Origin: Deltaproteobacteria bacterium
Lineage (GTDB): Bacteria > Desulfobacterota > Desulfobacteria > Desulfobacterales > Desulfatirhabdiaceae
Assembly: GCA_026388755.1 (NCBI GenBank)
Contig: JAPLJE010000483.1
Span: 1-10,623 of the forward strand
Length of the DNA: 10,623 nucleotides
Reading direction: 5' to 3'
The notes below the pieces were generated by a model, which had not been told where the DNA came from, did no database searches, and was given only the letters and a program-made list of their open reading frames with translations. Made by a program: the position numbers and the translations under genes. Below, piece after piece: positions 7,372 through 10,623 of this stretch; within the stretch, counting starts at the first letter, position 1; every line of letters begins with the position of its first letter.

Positions 7372-7647
7372 GGGCCTGCTCCTTTCAGTTTTCATCCTCG
7401 TCGTCGACATCCAGTTGCCTGGACATGCGTCGGCATGAAAAAGTCAAGTCTGCTTTTGGAGCCTTATAGGTAAGAATATTTCGCCTCATGAGGTTCCCCA
7501 TAACCAGATATTCAGCGCCCGTTTATAACACAAGCGTCACTATGAGCCGTCTTTTTCGGCGATCGGGTGCGCGCACTGGTTAGCACTTCTTTGGGTTTCC
7601 AGCGTCAACACCCATGGTGTCCTCGATATGTGGTATCCGTTTCGCGG
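7372..7647. other. 276-bp intergenic spacer with no gene
   Basis: No reading frame here has a ribosome site or protein-like composition, and no tRNA or terminator is seen. It contains an attC-like imperfect hairpin (7523-7585) and a short perfect hairpin, ACACC-CAT-GGTGT, at about 7608-7620. The heptamer GGTTAGC appears twice on the plus strand, at about 7578 and 7646; the second copy overlaps the stop codon of the gene at 7648-8388. Confidence 0.6.
7523..7585 (+). repeat. attC-like imperfect inverted repeat (weak candidate)
   Basis: Outer arms TAAC (7526-7529) and GTTA (7579-7582) enclose inner arms GCG-T-CAC (7534-7540) and GTGCGC (7567-7572), which pair fully if one T is extrahelical. An apical stem GCCG/CGGC has a 7-base loop (7546-7560). 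Spacers between outer and inner arms are 4 and 6 bases. This order, with one unpaired base in the left inner arm, resembles integron attC sites. Against it: the right core GTTAGCA is not a perfect GTTRRRY, TTATAAC is not a perfect RYYYAAC, neighbouring genes point the wrong way, and no integrase is present. Confidence 0.25.
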
Positions 7648-8388
7648 TTAGCCCTTTACCCGTTTCAAGAAATCCCACTTCGATGAATTGATCTTAACCC
7701 CGAAAAGATAGAAACGTCCGCTTCCGACTAACCAGAACAGCTTATCAACTTCGTATGGTAATGTGCTATTTCTCCTGCAGTACGCTTCCACGTCCTTAAA
7801 AACTTGGTAATCAGAGTTTGCTCCCGTGATTCCTAACCCTCGGGAAATATCGTTTAGATGGGTATCGGGTTTAATGAATTGGGGGTAGCCATTCTCTTTC
7901 AAACAATCACATGCCAAAGCAAAGCCAAAGCCGAAGATTTCCTTTTCTAACAACAATGGCAACGCTAAACGGGAGTATTCGTTGGTAAGAAAACCAGAAA
8001 CGAAGTCGTCGAACTCCTGCAATGCCTTGTAAGAGGAAAGAAACTGGGCTATGGAGATTATGGCCTTACAGTAGATGACCCAGTAGCTCTTGTTATTGTT
8101 TTTTTGCATTCTGCCAGGCGGCGTGTAGCCGCTGGATTGTATTGCGTCGAACAGGTCTCCCCACGATGCGTATTTTGAAAGGATTTCTGATGCTCTGAAG
8201 TCAAAAAGGATGTCAGATAGATTATCAATATCCCCGATGGCATTGGGCATTCCTTGCCTGTTCTGCGCATGCATTATGAAGGCTCTAAAAAGACCGATGA
8301 GCGAAGTGGGTTTGCGCTCTTTCCATTCAGACAGGTGCCGTTCGATCATTGGCTCGGTTACCTCATCAAAGGATAGAAGGTAATCCAT
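7648..8388 (-). CDS. Conserved hypothetical protein, possible HhH-GPD-type DNA glycosylase fold
   Basis: A soluble, mostly helical 246-residue protein that I do not recognise as a named family. Residues 144-163 (LPLLLEKEIFGFGFALACDC) could be a helix-hairpin-helix with a degenerate hairpin. It is followed by FIKPDTHLNDISRGLGI (171-187), which resembles the VDTHVRRI segment of MutY/AlkA-type HhH-GPD glycosylases. By that analogy Asp175 would be the catalytic aspartate, and the catalytic lysine of bifunctional members is not obvious. The C-terminal segment YEVDKLFWLVGSGRFYLFG (about 212-230) also looks conserved. The start ATG at 8388 has AAGGGAGAG at good spacing, and a TATAAT box lies about 65 bp upstream. 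Base composition is A+T-richer than the PLP gene, suggesting a separate origin. The role is unknown; base-excision repair or a nucleic-acid-related accessory function is inference. Confidence 0.75.
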   Translation of the reverse strand: MDYLLSFDEVTEPMIERHLSEWKERKPTSLIGLFRAFIMHAQNRQGMPNAIGDIDNLSDILFDFRASEILSKYASWGDLFDAIQSSGYTPPGRMQKNNNKSYWVIYCKAIISIAQFLSSYKALQEFDDFVSGFLTNEYSRLALPLLLEKEIFGFGFALACDCLKENGYPQFIKPDTHLNDISRGLGITGANSDYQVFKDVEAYCRRNSTLPYEVDKLFWLVGSGRFYLFGVKINSSKWDFLKRVKG

Positions 8389-8409
8389 TGGCTCTCCCTT
8401 GATGTGTTA

Positions 8410-8426
8410 ACAAGAGATTATCTTGT
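8410..8426. repeat. Inverted repeat between promoter and start of the HhH-like gene
   Basis: ACAAGA-GATTA-TCTTGT: perfect 6-bp arms around 5 bases, inside the predicted leader of the gene starting at 8388 and just upstream of its Shine-Dalgarno site. It could be an operator overlapping the transcribed leader or a small mRNA hairpin. Confidence 0.4.
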
Positions 8427-8451
8427 CACTGTATATTATCTGTTCTTGCAT

Positions 8452-8479
8452 ATTATACGGAAAATATAGTTCGGGGTAA
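8452..8479 (-). promoter_or_regulatory. Predicted promoter of the HhH-like gene
   Basis: On the minus strand a perfect TATAAT (8452-8457) follows TTACCC (8474-8479) after 16 bases. The -35 is weak. The transcript would start near 8445, with a leader of about 57 bases containing the ACAAGA/TCTTGT repeat. Confidence 0.45.
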
Positions 8480-8869
8480 TGTGAAACCGGAAAAGAGTTC
8501 ATTTGGGTGTGATTCAGCCAGGCTGCTGAATTAAACAATCAAATTCTGAATTCTGTTTATTTGCTGAAACATTACGATCAACTATGCTTGGCCATGATTG
8601 CCTCACTTGAGTTACTACAATAACTGCTTCTTTCTGAGAAGATATGCTACTCATCAAGGCATATTGCCCACATGCTGATGCGTGATCGACCGTTCTGGGG
8701 GGAACCACACCTGTACAGTTTGACCCAACAGGAAAAATAACAGCTGGTCAATGTGGTGAAAATCGATTCACATTCAGGATCATGGTTTAAAATTAAGACG
8801 TGACGGACGACAAGTACCAGATAGTCCCAAAAAGTCGTTACCGAGATATTGATTTTGACAAATAATAAA

Positions 8870-9004
8870 ATGGAAAACAAACTGAAAAGTCGCGCCGAAA
8901 AAATGGTGAAAGAATGGGCAATGGCTCACCAAAAGGAATTATTGGAAAACTGGGAAAGGGCCTCTCAACATAAACCGTTAAAAGATATCGAGCCGCTGGA
9001 TTAA
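8870..9004 (+). pseudogene. C-terminal remnant of a DUF4160 protein
   Basis: From ATG at 8870 the frame encodes 44 residues, including SRAEKMVKEWAMAHQKELLE, then NWERASQHKPLKDIEPLD. This matches the typical C-terminal half of DUF4160 proteins (RAxKLVxEWxxxHxxELxxNWE, then PLxxIxPL). Full members are about 80-90 residues and begin with a region containing a PPHxH motif, which is missing in every frame upstream; the frame is closed by TAG at 8822-8824. No Shine-Dalgarno precedes the ATG. It is therefore probably a 5'-truncated gene, though a short translated product cannot be excluded. The stop is 11 bp before the DUF2442 start, the usual DUF4160-DUF2442 order. Confidence 0.65.
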
Positions 9005-9015
9005 GGAGAACGCAG

Positions 9016-9279
9016 ATGAAAACTTATCATTTGATTGAGGTAAGACAGGTTGAATATCTTGACGGATACAAGCTGAAATTGCTCTTCGATAACGGTGATA
9101 AAAAGGTTGTTGATCTAGAAAAAGAACTGTTCGGAGAAGTATTTGAACCACTTAAAGACCTTGCGTTATTCAGGCAGGTGGCGGTTGACCCGGAGATCGG
9201 GACCATTCGATGGCCAAACAATGCTGATTTTGCAGCTGACACCCTCTATGATATCGGCGTGGATTTTAAACAAAGTTGA
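9016..9279 (+). CDS. DUF2442 domain-containing protein
   Basis: An 87-residue small soluble protein of the DUF2442 family. Seen: VRQVEYLDGYKLKLLFDNG at the N-terminus, VVDLEKELFGEVFEPLKDLALF in the middle, and the family hallmark IGTIRWPNNADFAADTLYDI near the C-terminus. The ATG at 9016 has AAGGAG at good spacing. DUF2442 genes usually follow a DUF4160 gene; such pairs have been proposed as toxin-antitoxin-like modules, but the activity is not established. Here the partner upstream is apparently truncated, so this copy may be an orphan. Its stop is 10 bp from the stop of the convergent ecfT gene, leaving no room for a terminator between them. Confidence 0.88.
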   Translation: MKTYHLIEVRQVEYLDGYKLKLLFDNGDKKVVDLEKELFGEVFEPLKDLALFRQVAVDPEIGTIRWPNNADFAADTLYDIGVDFKQS

Positions 9280-9289
9280 AACCAACAGT

Positions 9290-10054
9290 TCAGTGTAGAA
9301 ACTTCAGAAAAACGGCTGCAATGCCGGCCAGCAGCATGGCGCAGAGACAGCATTTGTCCGAGATGAGGAGGCGGTATTTTCCGGTGAGATCTATTTTGTT
9401 TTGCGGGGAAAACCCTTTGGATTCCAGCGCCAGGGTGAGTGTTTCGGCTTTTTTGATGCCGGTGAGTATCAAGGGCGCTATCAGCGGCGTGTACGCCTTG
9501 ATCCGTTTGATGATGTTGCCCTTGGTGATGTCGTTGCCTCTGACCTTTTGGGCCTCGACGATGGTAAATGCATTGGACATGAACACCATCACCAGGCGGA
9601 AGGAAAGCGAAACGGCAAACGCAAAAGGGTAGGGCACGCCGGTGACGATCATCCCGCCGAAAAAATCCTCGATTGAGGTGATGGAAAGAAAGAGGAGTCC
9701 GGAAAGCAGCATGTTCAGGAACCGCAGGGACATCAATGCGGCATGGGAAGCTGCGCCGGAGTAAACGGCAAGGATGCCCCAGACCCAGAGTTTCTCATGG
9801 CTCCGGTAAAACAGGATCCACATCACAAACGTCATGCCGGCGATCAGCATGAAAAAGCCGGCCATTTTTTTCAGATTCGCGCCGCTTTTGCTGAACAGGA
9901 AAAGCGACAGCAGCACGGCCAGCATCAATCCCAATTGAGATATCGATTCCCCGGCTATGGCCAGCATGCAGAAAAGAATAAGTCCCGTGATCTTTACGCG
10001 CGGATCCAACAGGTGCGGAAAAGAGTCCTTATTGATGAAAAAAAACGCGCTCAT
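9290..10054 (-). CDS. ecfT: Energy-coupling factor transporter transmembrane protein EcfT (CbiQ family)
   Basis: The integral membrane coupling subunit of an ECF importer, transmitting ATPase movement to a substrate-binding S component. About 254 residues, mostly hydrophobic, with helices visible around KITGLILFCMLAIAG, LGLMLAVLLSLFLF, MAGFFMLIAGMTFVMWILF, FLNMLLSGLLFLSI and near the C-terminus. The N-terminal LDPRVKI is typical. The two cytoplasmic coupling motifs are AQKVRG and ALESKGF, the latter with Ser-Lys where Ala-Arg is common. The preferred start is ATG at 10054, which shares ATGA with the ecfA stop, indicating translational coupling. A GTG five codons upstream (10069) is possible but has no better ribosome site. 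Substrate unknown; cobalt/nickel (CbiQ) or a vitamin are the usual options. Confidence 0.9.
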   Translation of the reverse strand: MSAFFFINKDSFPHLLDPRVKITGLILFCMLAIAGESISQLGLMLAVLLSLFLFSKSGANLKKMAGFFMLIAGMTFVMWILFYRSHEKLWVWGILAVYSGAASHAALMSLRFLNMLLSGLLFLSITSIEDFFGGMIVTGVPYPFAFAVSLSFRLVMVFMSNAFTIVEAQKVRGNDITKGNIIKRIKAYTPLIAPLILTGIKKAETLTLALESKGFSPQNKIDLTGKYRLLISDKCCLCAMLLAGIAAVFLKFLH

Positions 10055-10623
10055 CGTTTTTTCCAGCACATCAGAAATTCTTTTTCATTTAACAGCAGTT
10101 TTCCGTTTAACTTCAGAGTCATTTCCATGATCTCTGTCCGGCACGCTTTTCCCATGCCAATGAGATGCTCATCCTCAAAGAATTTTCGCTTGTCTCCGTA
10201 ATAAAAGATTTCGCCCTGGCTCAGCGCCAGTATCTTGTTCCCGTAATTGGCCGCGGTTTCCATGGAATGGGTGATGATGATGATGGTCTTGCCGTTTTGG
10301 TTCAGGATCGCCACGCTTTCCATGAGTCCCTTGAGAGAGGGGTAGTCCAGTCCGGTGGTGGGCTCATCCAGGATAATCAGATCCGGTTCTCCGGTGAGTA
10401 TGGCGGCGCATGCCACCTTCTGTCTGTCTCCTTTGGGCAGGCTGAACGGATCGGATTGTTTCCGGTCAAAAAGTCCCATATGCGTCAGGATTGCATCAAC
10501 CCTGTCCTGAATCTGCGCTTCCGCCATGCCCCGCATTCTCAGAATAAAAGCGGTTTCATCAAAAACGGTTTCCGCAAAAATCTGGTTGTCGGGGTTCTGA
10601 TACACATATCCCACTTTTCCCGT
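10051..10623 (-). CDS. ecfA: ECF transporter ATPase (EcfA/CbiO type), N-terminus cut by window edge
   Basis: The ATP-hydrolysing subunit powering the ECF importer, docked on EcfT at the cytoplasmic face. 190 residues are visible and the frame is open through base 10623, so the Walker A region lies outside. Seen in order: Q-loop GYVYQNPDNQIF, signature SLPKGDRQKVACAAIL, Walker B LIILDEP with catalytic Glu, D-loop GLD, and H-loop ITHSM. QNPDNQIF is diagnostic of CbiO/EcfA ATPases. The signature departs from LSGGQ as LPKGD, related to the LSKGE-type variant found in part of this family. The C-terminal part (about 60 residues after the H-loop) carries GEIFYYGDKRKFFED, usual for the family. It is co-transcribed with ecfT through the 4-bp overlap. 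No S component is visible; it may be further upstream. Confidence 0.92.
   Translation of the reverse strand, partial: TGKVGYVYQNPDNQIFAETVFDETAFILRMRGMAEAQIQDRVDAILTHMGLFDRKQSDPFSLPKGDRQKVACAAILTGEPDLIILDEPTTGLDYPSLKGLMESVAILNQNGKTIIIITHSMETAANYGNKILALSQGEIFYYGDKRKFFEDEHLIGMGKACRTEIMEMTLKLNGKLLLNEKEFLMCWKKR

Larger units (their letters stand above)
8389..8869. other. 481-bp A+T-rich stretch without a convincing gene
   Basis: Apart from the promoter and repeat of the HhH-like gene, nothing here has both a start with a ribosome site and a protein-like length. Two plus-strand stop-to-stop frames read like protein fragments: 8513-8623 (FSQAAELNNQILNSVYLLKH and on) and 8686-8790 (containing PVQFDPTGKITAGQCGENRF). 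Neither has a usable start and they are in different frames, so they may be gene remnants or chance. Overlapping minus-strand frames at 8514-8880 are Cys/Ser-rich and lack ribosome sites. Confidence 0.5.

Noticed and set aside
7546..7560. Hairpin GCCG-TCTTTTT-CGGC as an intrinsic terminator
   Set aside because: The T-run is in the loop, not after the stem, and the stem is only 4 bp; it cannot act as a Rho-independent terminator.
7567..7590. tRNA-like D-arm string (CTGGTTAGCAC)
   Set aside because: No matching acceptor stem, anticodon arm or TTCAANNC T-loop in the surrounding bases.
7525..7648. Longer VCR-like attC running on the minus strand from the stop of the HhH-like gene to GTTATAA
   Set aside because: Orientation would suit the gene, but I found no pairing of inner arms next to the GGCTAACC and GTTATAA ends; the unpaired base in the shorter structure points to the other orientation.
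8514..8880. Two minus-strand frames of 64 and 77 codons
   Set aside because: No ribosome sites, Cys/Ser-rich composition, overlap with each other and no recognisable domain.
10612..10614. GTG as the start of the ECF ATPase
   Set aside because: The frame continues upstream (TGK before VGYVYQNP) to the window edge and a real start must precede Walker A, so this codon is an internal Val.

Overview
The window reads as bacterial chromosome, most likely from a deltaproteobacterium of the Desulfobacterota (Desulfobacteraceae-like). This is inferred from gene content: a stand-alone DRTGG-domain protein, an NMT1/THI5-type binding protein, a DeaD helicase with a DbpA-type tail, and an ECF transporter whose ATPase has an LPKGD-type signature. 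No rRNA or tRNA is present to settle taxonomy.

Layout. Bases 1-988 (-) hold an NMT1/THI5-like periplasmic binding protein cut by the left edge. 1085-2779 (-) is the DEAD-box RNA helicase DeaD, probably starting at TTG. 3020-3871 (+) is a HAD-IIB phosphatase whose 3' end overlaps by 48 bp the convergent purine-nucleoside phosphorylase at 3824-4645 (-). 4837-5190 (+) is a small DRTGG protein. 5245-6765 (-) is a PLP-dependent class V aminotransferase-like enzyme with a twin-arginine export signal. At the right end, 9290-10623 (-) holds the ECF transporter genes ecfT and ecfA (ecfA cut by the edge), joined by a 4-bp ATGA overlap. This is ordinary housekeeping and transport content.

The stretch from about 6.85 to 9.28 kb differs: a disrupted membrane-anchored gene (two compensating frameshifts and a probable internal deletion), a 276-bp spacer with an attC-like imperfect hairpin, an A+T-richer gene for a possible HhH-GPD-type protein with its own promoter, a 481-bp stretch without a convincing gene, and a DUF4160 remnant followed by an intact DUF2442 gene. 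It looks like an accessory, partly decaying segment between two conserved blocks.

Functional links: the PNP and HAD phosphatase could both serve nucleotide or sugar-phosphate salvage, but they are on opposite strands and no pathway link is shown. EcfT and EcfA form the energising module of a vitamin or metal importer; no substrate-binding S component is visible here. I found no convincing new multi-gene defence or mobile system. The best leads are the HhH-like protein with its flanks and the attC-like hairpin.
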